Source: an uncultured Collinsella sp.
Lineage (GTDB): Bacteria > Actinomycetota > Coriobacteriia > Coriobacteriales > Coriobacteriaceae
Assembly (NCBI GenBank): GCA_900768265.1
Contig: CAAGCF010000036.1
Coordinates: 124,001-188,000, forward strand
DNA: 64,000 nucleotides
Direction of reading: 5' to 3'
In this document: piece by piece, positions 8,950-18,163 of the stretch
Layout: each line of letters opens with the position of its first letter
Numbering within the stretch: position 1 is the stretch's first letter
Notes under the pieces: generated by a model
Told to the model about the DNA's origin: nothing
The model's database searches: none
The model's input: only the letters and a program-made list of their open reading frames with translations
Translations under genes and position numbers: made by a program

Positions 8950-9083
8950 GGAGCCCCGGGGAGGGCAAATATATAAGGTCGCCTGCTCGGACAGTCCTGA
9001 CTCGCACGGAGAGCACATTAAGTGCTCTCCGGCTCGTGCGGAACTCGCGATCGACCTTATATATTTGCCCTCCCCGGGGCTCC
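8950..9083 (-). repeat. Large inverted-repeat element A (candidate structured RNA or palindromic mobile element)
   Basis: Perfect 32-base arms (8950-8981 and 9052-9083) enclose a 70-base core that folds into a second hairpin with apex GAGAGCACATTAAGTGCTCTC. Read on the minus strand, the core contains GAGTTCCGCACG, then CACTTAATGTG at the apex, then AGGACTGTCCGA. The same words occur in the same order in element B (29208-29350) while the stems differ in sequence but stay complementary. The outermost bases (GGAGCCCCGG, AGGGC) are also shared. It fills most of the 318-base gap between the UPF0210 and methyltransferase genes. Confidence 0.8.
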
Positions 9084-9250
9084 CGCACAACGGGACCTCG
9101 GTTGGGTTCTATCCCGGTGGCAGTCGCTTCGCTTCTGCCCATCTTGGCTGATGCGGTGATTTGGCGTTGGAACGGTTCTTTTTCTGATATATGCTGGTTG
9201 CGGCTCTTCTTTTGGGAGGGGCCGCTTTTTTGTTGTGAGGAGGTTGGCCC

Positions 9251-10138
9251 GTGGCTGATGAAGGTGCTCGTTCTGAACTGCTTTCTGTGGATTGGAATGA
9301 TGAATGGATGCGTCTGCAGGCTGCTCGGCATCGGGCTGATGACTCTTTTGAGTGGGACAAAAGGGCTCGGCATTTTCGGCCGCTTGAGACTGCTCCGTAT
9401 GCTCGCGATTTTATGAAGTTGTTGGCGCTTCAGCCTGGCGAGTCGGTGCTTGATATGGGGTGTGGGGCTGGGTCGATTGCCATTCCGCTTGCTCAGGCTG
9501 GGCATCCTGTGATTGCTGCTGACTTTTCCCCTGCTATGTTGGGCACGCTTGATGCTGGCATTGAGTACTATGGACTCGAGGATCACATTACACCGCTTGA
9601 ACTTGCTTGGGATGATGACTGGGATTTGGTTGGACCGGTCGCGAAAGCGGTAGATGTTGCCTTTGCCAGTCGTTCTGTCACCACGACCAACCTAAAAGGC
9701 GCGCTTGCCAAGCTTGATCGAACGGCTCGTCGGCGTTGTGCTGTCACGATGGTCGCCAACTCCAGCCCGCGCTATGACCTGCACCTGATGAACGCCATCG
9801 GTGCCTCGGTTACCTGCAGTAATGGCTTTGTGTATGCCTTTAATATCCTCATTCAGATGGGAGCGCTGCCGCAGGTTACATACTTCGAATCGCCCCGTCG
9901 CGATACTTTCGATAGCCTTGAGGCGGGCGTGGCGGACTTCTCCCGCATGCTCGAGCACGGTAACGAGGATAAGATCGACCGTCTGCGCGACTACGTCGCT
10001 CAGCATATGATTGAGAATCCCCGTGCTGGCGAGCCGGGGTCCAAAGGAGTGCCGCAGGGACGCTATATGCTCGACCATATCCGCAAGGTCCGTTGGGCGT
10101 TTATTGCATGGGAGCCGGTCTCTTCGAGCCGTCCATAG
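9251..10138 (+). CDS. SAM-dependent class I methyltransferase
   Basis: A 295-residue Rossmann-fold methyltransferase. Motif I is VLDMGCGAGSIAIPLAQAGH (about residues 68-87), followed by AADFSPAML with the acidic residue that binds the SAM ribose. The substrate cannot be told from the sequence. The GTG start at 9251 has GAGGAGG eight bases upstream. The first third uses T-ending codons and is clearly lower in GC than the rest, which matches its neighbours, so the 5' part may have a different history. It lies between element A and yhbY with no sign of an operon. Confidence 0.8.
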   Translation: MADEGARSELLSVDWNDEWMRLQAARHRADDSFEWDKRARHFRPLETAPYARDFMKLLALQPGESVLDMGCGAGSIAIPLAQAGHPVIAADFSPAMLGTLDAGIEYYGLEDHITPLELAWDDDWDLVGPVAKAVDVAFASRSVTTTNLKGALAKLDRTARRRCAVTMVANSSPRYDLHLMNAIGASVTCSNGFVYAFNILIQMGALPQVTYFESPRRDTFDSLEAGVADFSRMLEHGNEDKIDRLRDYVAQHMIENPRAGEPGSKGVPQGRYMLDHIRKVRWAFIAWEPVSSSRP

Positions 10139-10320
10139 ACCGCTTTCGGCCGTCGTACACGTCCGCCTGTAACCCGCGCCGTTCTCCCGCTCGGCATCCG
10201 CATTCTTTTTGAACTGGGCAAACACGCCCCACACCGCGCCGTTCCTGCGCTATCGTGGGACAGCTCACGTAGATTAAGGCCCCATCGCGGGGCGCCCCAT
10301 AACATAGAAAGCGAGAACCC

Positions 10321-10620
10321 ATGGCACTGACAGGAGCCCAGGTCAAGCAGCTTCGCAGCATGGCCCATCACCTCAACCCCGCCATCATCATCGGCAAGTC
10401 CGACATCAACGAGGGCACCGTCGAGCAGACGGTCGCCTACCTGGAGAAGCACGAGCTCGTTAAGTGCTCCGTACTCGATGGTTCCAGCCTTTCTGCCCGC
10501 GAGGCCGCCGAAGATCTCGCCGATCGCTGCCACGCCGAGGTCGTCCAGGTCATCGGCCGCAAGTTCTCGCTGTATCGCGAGTCCTCGCGCAAGGACATCG
10601 AGAAGATTAAGCTCGTCTAA
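10321..10620 (+). CDS. yhbY: Ribosome assembly RNA-binding protein YhbY (CRM domain)
   Basis: A 99-residue single CRM-domain protein. It has the typical opening LTGAQVKQLRSMAHHLNP, the IIIGKSDINEGT loop (the GxxG-like RNA-binding loop of the family) and a C-terminal basic stretch SLYRESSRKD. YhbY associates with pre-50S ribosomal particles. The gene is monocistronic, preceded by a GAAAGCGAGAA site and followed by a clear terminator shared with the convergent regulator gene. Confidence 0.9.
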   Translation: MALTGAQVKQLRSMAHHLNPAIIIGKSDINEGTVEQTVAYLEKHELVKCSVLDGSSLSAREAAEDLADRCHAEVVQVIGRKFSLYRESSRKDIEKIKLV

Positions 10621-10659
10621 GAGCCGACGATCCGGCGAGCCAACATACATCAAGCTTGC

Positions 10660-10691
10660 GAGCGTCCGAGCAATTCGGGCGCTCATTTTTT
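10660..10691 (+). terminator. Terminator of yhbY
   Basis: GAGCGTCCGA and TCGGGCGCTC pair (one G-T pair) around a 5-base loop, then ATTTTTTAT. It reaches the stop codon of the convergent regulator gene. Confidence 0.8.
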
Positions 10692-13689
10692 ATCGCTCGA
10701 CGAGCACGCGGTTAAGCCTGCCCTCTACCAAGCGCTCGTACAGACGCAGCGTCTCGGGCTCGGGCACGCCATTGACCTGCTCCCTCAGGTGATGCATATG
10801 TCCACTGTACAGCTCGACGATATCGCGTCGTCGCCCCGCCGCACCGTAGACGCGCATAGCGCAACGCACCATGTCCTCGCGCGTTGTCTCTTGCCGCAGC
10901 CCCGACTCCACCAGCCATACCGCCGACTGTAGGTCGTTTTCTTCTAGGGCGGCATTCGCGCCCCGAATCATGCAGTCGATATACTTCGATTCCATAATGC
11001 GCCGCATACGCAAAAAGTAAGTGGGATTACAGCCATTGGGAACATACAACGGGCCGGCGTAGAGCTGCTCGATCTTAAGGCACAGCTCGACCAGATGGGG
11101 CCCGCGCGCACCCGTGCGATTTCCCAAAACTTCGCGGCTTATCTGATCAAACAACCGCACGTCAGTCTTGACGTAATCGCCGTTAAGCCCAATGCACTCG
11201 TTTTGGATCAGCACACACGACTTGCCGTCCGGTGTCGGCCCCAAGGCCGAACGCAGGCGCGATATCGTCGAGTACAGATTGTTACGAGCGCTATTGAACT
11301 CGGCATGGGGCCACAGCTCCATAGCCAGCGTCTCGCGGTCGACCAGTGTATCCATGCCCAGCGCAAGTCGCTCGGCAAGCGTCGCCGCTTTCTTGCGGCG
11401 CCACATCTTATCCGTGATGGGAAACCCGTCGCGCTCGGCGCGAAACGCCCCAAACATGCGGATCTCGATATGGCCAATCACATCGACACCCTCGGCATCG
11501 CCGGCCTGGAACAGACGCTCGCCTTCGCCCTCAAAGTCGTCACGCAGCGAATACCGCGACAGCTCGCGCACCGGGAGCTTCTTTCGAATTCTAGCAGCCG
11601 GCTCACCCAGACAATGCATCGCAAGACGCGCAAACAGCCGATACGACGGATCCAAAATCCCCGGGCGGTTCATGGACATCCAGGCTGCAAGGTCGCTATC
11701 GCGGCCCGCGGAGGCCAAATGCAGCGCCACCATCCATGCCTCGGCACCACCGACCTGCGTCCGACTCAAATCGAGCAGCTCTGCCTCTTCGCGCACCGAT
11801 ACCATCGATGTATTGCGTAAGTACGCCGCGCGCTCTAGCAGCAGCGCGTTGTCGCGTATGTATCCAATCGATTCCTCGGCAAGCCTAAGCACCTGCACCG
11901 CACGGAATTTGGCATTGACCGGACGCCCCTCAGCCAACGACTGCCAGCCTTCTAGTATCAAGCCAAACAACTGGACTTGATTGTCACGCACACGCACGGC
12001 AAAACGGTCGAGCTCATTGAATGCCTGCTCGTCGGTCACCGGCATGCCGGCAAACAGGCGCCGCGCCGATAACACCATGCGCACCCAGATGGCGAGCGCT
12101 CGGATTCCACGCGCTTCGAGTGCCTCGAGCGTCAGAGCCATCTCGTCATCACGCTCGTCAGTCCCCGCATACGACCCATCAAATAGCTCCGTCAACATGC
12201 GGTCCGCGCGCACAAACGTCCCCGCGATATCGAGCTCACAATCGTAGGCTTTATCCGTTTTGAGCCCCGCGAGGATCTCGCCACCCTTCGCCCGCTCGGT
12301 CAGTCCATGCTTTATCTCGACATGTGCGGACAGCATGTCGAGTGCGGCACAAGACGCCTCGCTTTCCAACGCCGTATGGCTTGCCGGAAGCCCCAGACCA
12401 CTATCTCCATAACAGGCGGCCGTAAACGCGTGCGCCACCTTCCACGACACGGGATTGAGCTCGGAAATCGCTTGTTCGCCCGCACGCTCGATAATTGAGG
12501 CCATATACCGCGCAAGCTTTGTATTGGAGACGCTCACCGCCGCCAGATAGATGCCGAGCGCCTCGTCAGGCGTCGGCTCCGAGGCCCGGTCATCTGCCTC
12601 GGTCTTTCCCAGCGCCGCGCGGCAGACATCCCCTCCATGCCCCGTCAGGGCCAGATCGACCCCATACTGCCCGGCAAGCTCCAACACCGCACTGCGGTCC
12701 AAAAACGCGTCGGCGAGGTCCATCGCGGTATCGCAGCGCCCCGCTTTAATCAATATACGCGCCGCCCGCGCAACGAGTTCGGGGCGAATTTCGGCGACCA
12801 GCTTGCGCAATCGCAGGCGTGCGTTGTCCTCGGTACCCAAGCAGGTAAAGCGCCGGTCTGCCGGATCAACGCCAAAAATGGGATAATCGCGGACAAGATA
12901 AGACTGGTCAATCGCCGAAAGCCTAACACCGCAAGCCTCGAGCTCCGAAATATTGCCCTCACCCATTAAGACCATCAAGCATGCCACGCTAAACAGGGCA
13001 TTGTTCTCGAGCGACGCCAGATCAACAAGTGCCGCACCGTAGATATTGACGATCTCGTTTTCGAGCATCTGGGCAACGTCTCCCTGCCCGTATAGCCCCG
13101 ACTGCATAGCCGAGACGAGCTCGGGCACGCCCTGCGTAAGCTGATAGAAGTCGAGCGATGTGCTGATCGAAAACGCCGATGCCCACGCCGAATACTCATA
13201 GGCATGCACTTTGAGCATCTGCGCGTTGACTTTAATCGAATCGCCCAGTCCATGAATCAGCTGGCGATTCGAAGGACGGCAACTCATAAAGACCCCAACC
13301 CCCATAGCACGCAGGCTTCGGATTCGGTCAATCAGCTCCTCGGTCTCGCTCTGGCTGAGGTTAGGCACGTTATCGATTGCAATCAGGGAGTGCGGTTTGT
13401 CCTTAAGCTCTTCGGTAACGACCTCGAGCTGCATAAACACCTCGCGCCCAATGGCGCGGTCTGCCTCGATGATCCGCACGGGGCCTCGCGTCGGATCGCT
13501 TTTAACCTCTTGGGTATACTGCAGCAGCACCGAGGTTTTCCCAAAGCCATCAGGCGCGTAGAGGACTACGATGCCGGCCTTTCGGCCCTTGGCGATAAGT
13601 TCGTTCATCAAGCGATCGCGCCGCACCATATAGCTACTGCCCAGCGGCATAAGCTCAAGGTCGTCCGTATTGCCCAAATCGTTAACCAT
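10690..13689 (-). CDS. Large ATPase-BTAD transcriptional regulator (SARP/MalT-like)
   Basis: A 999-residue protein. The N-terminus is a STAND-type NTPase with Walker A APDGFGKTS (about residues 45-53) and a Walker B-like LIAIDN. A long helical middle follows. A C-terminal unit beginning about residue 745 (HIEIRMFGAFRAERDG) shows an OmpR-like winged helix (LAMELWPHAEFNSARNNLYS, SRLRSALG) and a bacterial transcriptional activation domain with TPR-like helices. This order resembles AfsR/DnrI-type regulators reversed, with NTPase first. GAGGAG precedes the ATG. The regulated genes are unknown; it is divergent from nothing and ends next to yhbY. A 7-base direct repeat CGCTAGA (13725, 13742) lies in its promoter region. 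Confidence 0.75.
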   Translation of the reverse strand: MVNDLGNTDDLELMPLGSSYMVRRDRLMNELIAKGRKAGIVVLYAPDGFGKTSVLLQYTQEVKSDPTRGPVRIIEADRAIGREVFMQLEVVTEELKDKPHSLIAIDNVPNLSQSETEELIDRIRSLRAMGVGVFMSCRPSNRQLIHGLGDSIKVNAQMLKVHAYEYSAWASAFSISTSLDFYQLTQGVPELVSAMQSGLYGQGDVAQMLENEIVNIYGAALVDLASLENNALFSVACLMVLMGEGNISELEACGVRLSAIDQSYLVRDYPIFGVDPADRRFTCLGTEDNARLRLRKLVAEIRPELVARAARILIKAGRCDTAMDLADAFLDRSAVLELAGQYGVDLALTGHGGDVCRAALGKTEADDRASEPTPDEALGIYLAAVSVSNTKLARYMASIIERAGEQAISELNPVSWKVAHAFTAACYGDSGLGLPASHTALESEASCAALDMLSAHVEIKHGLTERAKGGEILAGLKTDKAYDCELDIAGTFVRADRMLTELFDGSYAGTDERDDEMALTLEALEARGIRALAIWVRMVLSARRLFAGMPVTDEQAFNELDRFAVRVRDNQVQLFGLILEGWQSLAEGRPVNAKFRAVQVLRLAEESIGYIRDNALLLERAAYLRNTSMVSVREEAELLDLSRTQVGGAEAWMVALHLASAGRDSDLAAWMSMNRPGILDPSYRLFARLAMHCLGEPAARIRKKLPVRELSRYSLRDDFEGEGERLFQAGDAEGVDVIGHIEIRMFGAFRAERDGFPITDKMWRRKKAATLAERLALGMDTLVDRETLAMELWPHAEFNSARNNLYSTISRLRSALGPTPDGKSCVLIQNECIGLNGDYVKTDVRLFDQISREVLGNRTGARGPHLVELCLKIEQLYAGPLYVPNGCNPTYFLRMRRIMESKYIDCMIRGANAALEENDLQSAVWLVESGLRQETTREDMVRCAMRVYGAAGRRRDIVELYSGHMHHLREQVNGVPEPETLRLYERLVEGRLNRVLVER

Positions 13690-14073
13690 GCCCGCTCCTC
13701 AACTCGACCACATGGACACCGTAACGCTAGACCATATGTATCGCTAGATGAATAGAGCGATGCTACGGTTTAGGATGTTTGTTGGTACGCAAATGGCAAG
13801 TTTTTGTTCAGCGTGGTCCGATTGAAACTTATCCCCCAACCAATCAGTCTTTGCGCAGGTCAATGCGCTTGCCAGCTTGTCCCATCCTTTGGCAGTGTAC
13901 CTCAAATGAGCGCTGTTCAATTGTGTTGCGCAACTCACCTAACGCCAGCTACCGTCTGCGACCTTTTCATAGCATTTATGCATAGTATCTGTTATGGAAT
14001 GAATCATGCTGCGCCAGACGCACCCGTCAAGTTCGCGGCAAGGTTTTCGTCAAGCACACGGCGTACGCTCAGC
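13690..14073. other. Gene-free AT-rich stretch
   Basis: This holds the promoter side of the ATPase-BTAD gene and the region beyond the nagB terminator. I find no convincing gene, RNA or repeat here apart from the short direct repeat CGCTAGA at 13725-13731 and 13742-13748. Confidence 0.5.
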
Positions 14074-14104
14074 AAAAAGGCCCCCGCAAAGCGGAGGCCT
14101 TCGG
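14074..14104 (-). terminator. Terminator of nagB
   Basis: On the minus strand AAGGCCTCCGC and GCGGGGGCCTT pair around TTT, followed by TTTTTGC. It is about 30 bases past the nagB stop. Confidence 0.85.
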
Positions 14105-14133
14105 CAAAGCTATGTCGAGGTGATAGGCTTTCG

Positions 14134-14862
14134 CTACTCGCAGAGCGAAAGGGCGGCCTCGTCGGCAACGACAACGCAGTTGGTGTGCAGCTGCAGGATC
14201 GAGGCAGGGCACTCGGGGGTAACCGGACCAAAGCACATGTCATGCACGGCCTGGGCCTTGGCCTCGCCATTGGCGACAACCAGGATCATGCGGGCATACA
14301 TGATGGTCTGAGTGCCCATGGTGTAGGCCTGACGAGGCACGTCGTCGATGTTGTCAAACAGGCGGCTGTTGGCCTGAATAGTGCTCTCGGTAAGGTCGAC
14401 ACAGTGCGTACCCTTGGAGAAGTGGTCATCAGGCTCGTTGAAGCCGATGTGACCGTTGTTACCGATGCCGAGCAGCTGCAGATCGGGGTAACCGGCGGCA
14501 GCGACGATCTTGTCGTACTCAGAGCAGGCAGCGGCAGCGTCGGGATTGGAACCATCGGGCACATGCGTGTTGTTCAGGTCGATGTTAATGTGATCGAAGA
14601 AGTTCTCACGCATAAAGTAGTGGTAGCTCTGGGGATCGTCGTGCGAAAGGCCGCGATACTCGTCAAGGTTGTAGGTGCTGACCTCGGCAAAGTCGACGTC
14701 ACCCTTCTTGTACCAAGCGGCGAGCTGCTTGTAGGCGCCAATCGGGGTGGAGCCGGTGGCAAGACCCAGCACGCAATCGGGCTTGAGGATAACCTGGGCC
14801 GAGATGATATTGGCGGCCTTGCGGCTCATATCCTCGTAGTCTTTAGCTTTAATGATCTTCAT
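14134..14862 (-). CDS. nagB: Glucosamine-6-phosphate deaminase
   Basis: A 242-residue NagB converting glucosamine 6-phosphate to fructose 6-phosphate plus ammonia. The phosphate loop LATGSTPIGAY, the catalytic Asp region YNLDEYRGL and GIGNNGHIGFNEP (with the ring-opening His) are all intact. The start at MKIIKAKDYE is preceded by a GAAAGGAAG site; the open frame upstream is not coding-like. With the PTS EIIA gene and glmM next door it fits an amino-sugar cluster: NagB drains GlcN-6-P to glycolysis, GlmM commits it to UDP-GlcNAc. No nagA is present in the window. Confidence 0.95.
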   Translation of the reverse strand: MKIIKAKDYEDMSRKAANIISAQVILKPDCVLGLATGSTPIGAYKQLAAWYKKGDVDFAEVSTYNLDEYRGLSHDDPQSYHYFMRENFFDHINIDLNNTHVPDGSNPDAAAACSEYDKIVAAAGYPDLQLLGIGNNGHIGFNEPDDHFSKGTHCVDLTESTIQANSRLFDNIDDVPRQAYTMGTQTIMYARMILVVANGEAKAQAVHDMCFGPVTPECPASILQLHTNCVVVADEAALSLCE

Positions 14863-15060
14863 TACGCTTCCTTTCTCGTACAAGAGAGGCAAGGCTCCCC
14901 TTACAAGCACTTGCCCGCGGCCCGCGTCGGCCGCAACCAACGTGTGCGGCCACCAGGGCGAGGTCGCGTAATGTATGTGTCTCGTGTCTACCCGCGTCGA
15001 GGCCCCTGCCCGTCCACGGTGACCCAAAGCTGTTTAGCTTCGGACAAATCCCATCTTGCC

Positions 15061-15094
15061 ACGGAGGGCGCCCTCTTTTAAGGGCGCCCTCCGT
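15061..15094 (-). terminator. Hairpin after the PTS EIIA gene
   Basis: Perfect 14-base arms ACGGAGGGCGCCCT/AGGGCGCCCTCCGT enclose CTTTTA, 40 bases past the EIIA stop. No strong T-run follows on the minus strand. Confidence 0.6.
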
Positions 15095-15134
15095 AAACGT
15101 GTTTGAATTGTAGGCTAAAGGCAAAGCGGAGCGA

Positions 15135-15632
15135 CTAGCGCTCGCGAGCGACGATGAGCTGGTCCATCTCCTCGACATGCTCGCCAACGGAGCCTTTGAT
15201 GCTCGAGAACTCAACGGAGTTGCACACCAAGATGGGAACCGTCACATCGTAACCCTCGGCAGCAATTGCCTCGCGATCGAACTCGATGAGCACATCGCCC
15301 TTATGGACGATGTCACCCACCTGTGCATGCACGCTAAAATGCTTGCCCTCGAGCTGAACAGTGTCCAAACCAACGTGGATGAGAACGTCCAAGCCATCGA
15401 CCGTGTTGAGCGCAACGGCGTGTCCCGTGGGAAAAATGGCCTCGACCTTGGCGTCTGCCGGCGCAATCACGCGCGTGCCGGTAGGCTGAATCGCCACGCC
15501 CTGGCCCAAAAGGCCGGTGGCAAATGTCTGGTCATTGACCTCGGACAACGGGATGACGTCGCCCGAGATGGGAGCATCCAGCGTAAGGACTCGACCACGC
15601 ATACCAAAAGACCTTAGGACTTTAGTGAACAT
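15135..15632 (-). CDS. crr: PTS glucose-family EIIA protein
   Basis: A 165-residue single-domain EIIA-Glc type protein that passes phosphate from HPr to an EIIB. The phospho-histidine lies in LIHVGLDTVQLEGKHF, and the second active-site His is probably in the preceding PTGHAVAL block. The IAPADAKVEAIFPTGHA stretch is typical. GGGGGAG precedes the ATG. It stands alone without EIIBC, so it may serve several permeases or act as a regulator. Its place between nagB and glmM suggests amino-sugar uptake; this is inference. Confidence 0.88.
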   Translation of the reverse strand: MFTKVLRSFGMRGRVLTLDAPISGDVIPLSEVNDQTFATGLLGQGVAIQPTGTRVIAPADAKVEAIFPTGHAVALNTVDGLDVLIHVGLDTVQLEGKHFSVHAQVGDIVHKGDVLIEFDREAIAAEGYDVTVPILVCNSVEFSSIKGSVGEHVEEMDQLIVARER

Positions 15633-15703
15633 GCTCCCCCTCGGACATACCGATCAACCAAAATAGCTTTAACAGTTTACCACTTGGCACCCGTTTTTGA
15701 CCA

Positions 15704-17041
15704 TTAGGGAAGTTCGCGCTTGACAACCTCGACGATGTCGTCAACAACGCGCTGGGTCAGCTCGTGCGTCTCGGCCTCGGCCATCACGCGAACCAGCGGC
15801 TCGGTACCGCTCGGGCGCACCAGAATGCGGCCGCGGCCGTCAAGCTCCTTCTCGGCAGCAGCAACGGCGTCCCAAATGGGCTGGCAATCGTCCAGACCAG
15901 CCTTGTTGTCGGAATGCACGTTGACGAGCACCTGCGGGTACTTCTTCATGATGCCGGCAAGATCGGTGAGGGTACGACCGGTGCGCTTGAGCACGGCCAG
16001 CAGCTGCAGGGCCGTCACCAGACCGTCGCCGGTGGTGTTGTGCTCCAGGAAGATGATGTGACCGGACTGCTCGCCGCCGATGACGGCACCGTCCTCGAGC
16101 ATGCGCTCAAGAACATAGCGGTCGCCCACGGCGGTCTGAACCATCTCGAAGCCCTGCTCCTTCATGGCGATGGAGAAGCCCAAGTTGCACATAACGGTCG
16201 AGACGATCTCGGAGTTGGCGAGCTTGCCGCGAGCGGCCAGGTCGGAGCCGCAGATGGCAAGAATGTAGTCGCCATCGATCTCGTTGCCCTCACTGTCCAC
16301 GAACAGCACACGATCGGCGTCGCCGTCGTGGGCCAGGCCGATGTCGGCGTGGGTGCGCAGCACGAGCTCGCGCAAGGGTTCAAGGTGCGTGGAGCCGCAC
16401 TCAACGTTAATATCAGTGCCGCAGTAATCGGTGTTGATGGCATGGACCGTGGCGCCCAGGCGCTGCAGCGCGGCGGGCGTGGTCTGGCAGGAAGCACCGT
16501 GGCCGCAGTCGACGGCAACAACCAGGCCATCGAGCTTAAGGCCGTCGAGCGTGCTGATGGCATGATCGACATAGGCCTTGCGGGCATCCTTCATCTTGAT
16601 GATGTGACCCACACCGGCGCCGGTCGGCAGCGTGTCGGCAGCCATGGCCTCCTCGGACATGACCCAGGCGCTGATCTCTTCCTCGACAGCATCGGGAAGC
16701 TTCATGCCCTTGCGGCTAAAGAACTTGATGCCGTTGAACTCCGGCGGATTGTGCGAAGCGGAGATGACGATGCCGCCGTCGAGCTCGTTTTGAACAGTGA
16801 GCAGCGCCACGGCGGGCGTGGGGATAACGCCGCAGCAATGCGGACGGCCGCCCTCGGCCATAATGCCGGCAGTCAGAGCACTCTCGAGCATGGTGCCCGA
16901 AAGACGCGTGTCGCGGCCGATGCAGATGTCTGGACCAAGGAACTTGGTCGCCGCACGGCCAAGGCGAAACGCGAGGTCGCACGAGAGGTCGGCGTTGGCG
17001 ACGCCACGGACGCCATCGGTACCGAAGATGTTCTGGGGCAT
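15704..17041 (-). CDS. glmM: Phosphoglucosamine mutase
   Basis: A 445-residue alpha-D-phosphohexomutase interconverting glucosamine 6- and 1-phosphate for UDP-GlcNAc synthesis. The N-terminal FGTDGVRGVAN, the catalytic serine loop SASHNP (Ser96), the metal-binding DGDADR and the C-terminal phosphate loop RPSGTEPLVRVM are complete, and the length is standard. AAGGAG precedes the ATG. A terminator separates it from rpsI upstream, so it has its own transcript. Confidence 0.95.
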   Translation of the reverse strand: MPQNIFGTDGVRGVANADLSCDLAFRLGRAATKFLGPDICIGRDTRLSGTMLESALTAGIMAEGGRPHCCGVIPTPAVALLTVQNELDGGIVISASHNPPEFNGIKFFSRKGMKLPDAVEEEISAWVMSEEAMAADTLPTGAGVGHIIKMKDARKAYVDHAISTLDGLKLDGLVVAVDCGHGASCQTTPAALQRLGATVHAINTDYCGTDINVECGSTHLEPLRELVLRTHADIGLAHDGDADRVLFVDSEGNEIDGDYILAICGSDLAARGKLANSEIVSTVMCNLGFSIAMKEQGFEMVQTAVGDRYVLERMLEDGAVIGGEQSGHIIFLEHNTTGDGLVTALQLLAVLKRTGRTLTDLAGIMKKYPQVLVNVHSDNKAGLDDCQPIWDAVAAAEKELDGRGRILVRPSGTEPLVRVMAEAETHELTQRVVDDIVEVVKRELP

Positions 17042-17098
17042 AGGATCGCTCCTTCCCTAGTGGGCAAAACGTAGTCGCCCACCCTAGTCGAAAAAGAA

Positions 17099-17134
17099 AA
17101 GCGGGACCCGCCGAGCAATCGGCAGGCCCCGCTT
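17099..17134 (-). terminator. Terminator of the rplM-rpsI operon
   Basis: On the minus strand AAGCGGGGCCTGCCG and CGGCGGGTCCCGCTT pair around ATTGCT, and TTCTTTTTC follows. It lies 31 bases after rpsI. Confidence 0.85.
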
Positions 17135-17164
17135 GTACATTGTATCTCGTAAGGAGATAAAACC

Positions 17165-17560
<396 letters not shown>

Positions 17561-17562
17561 CT

Positions 17563-18006
17563 TTAAGCCTCCAGCTCAATCTTCGTGGGGTTCTGGGCAG
17601 CGTGCGGATGCTCGGCACCAGCGTAGACCTTAAGCTTGGTCATCTGGGCACGGCCGAGGGTGGTCTTGGGCAGCATGCCGCGAACGGCGCGCTCGATGAC
17701 CTTCTCCGGGTGCTTCTCCATAGCCTGGCGGAAGCTCTCAGCCTTGAGGCCGCCGTTGTAGCCGCTGTGGCGATAATAGGTCTTCGTGTCGGCCTTGTTA
17801 CCGGTAAGCTGGACCTTATCGGCGTTGATGACGACAACGAAGTCGCCGCAGTCGCTGTTGGGCGTGAACTGGGGCTTGTTCTTACCGCGCAGGATCATTG
17901 CGATCTGGGTGGCAAGACGGCCCAGGACAGCACCATCGGCGTCGACGAGAACCCAGTTGCGCTGGACCTCGCCCTGCTTGGCGTAGTGAGTCGATTTCGA
18001 AATCAC
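17563..18006 (-). CDS. rplM: 50S ribosomal protein L13
   Basis: A 147-residue uL13, first gene of the classic L13-S9 operon. Family blocks WVLVDADGAVLGRLA, ILRGKNKPQFTPN and VRGMLPKTTLGRAQMTKLKV are intact. The start is a GTG at 18006 with GGAGGAG seven bases upstream. The promoter lies at 18073-18100. An autoregulatory L13 leader is known in some bacteria; I see no clear one in the short leader here. Confidence 0.97.
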   Translation of the reverse strand: MISKSTHYAKQGEVQRNWVLVDADGAVLGRLATQIAMILRGKNKPQFTPNSDCGDFVVVINADKVQLTGNKADTKTYYRHSGYNGGLKAESFRQAMEKHPEKVIERAVRGMLPKTTLGRAQMTKLKVYAGAEHPHAAQNPTKIELEA

Positions 18007-18072
18007 TTAGACTCCTCCATGTACAGTACGTGTTGTTACAGAGATTCACGGGGCTCTGCAAGTAACCCGTCC

Positions 18073-18100
18073 ATATTACCCCGCTCGCCGCTCGAGTCAA
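18073..18100 (-). promoter_or_regulatory. Sigma-70-type promoter of rplM-rpsI
   Basis: On the minus strand TTGACT (18100-18095) and TAATAT (18078-18073) are separated by 16 bases, close to consensus and about 70 bases from the rplM start. Confidence 0.8.
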
Positions 18101-18163
18101 CAGGTATTTTGGCTCCGACCAGAGTTTCTGCACATGTCATCCATGGGTCATGACGTCGCGACA

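Noticed and set aside
6791..9586. A 931-codon open frame on the minus strand
   Set aside because: It is antisense to metH and the UPF0210 gene, runs through element A, and is rich in His/Gly/Arg as expected for a shadow of high-GC coding DNA. No ribosome site or family motif.
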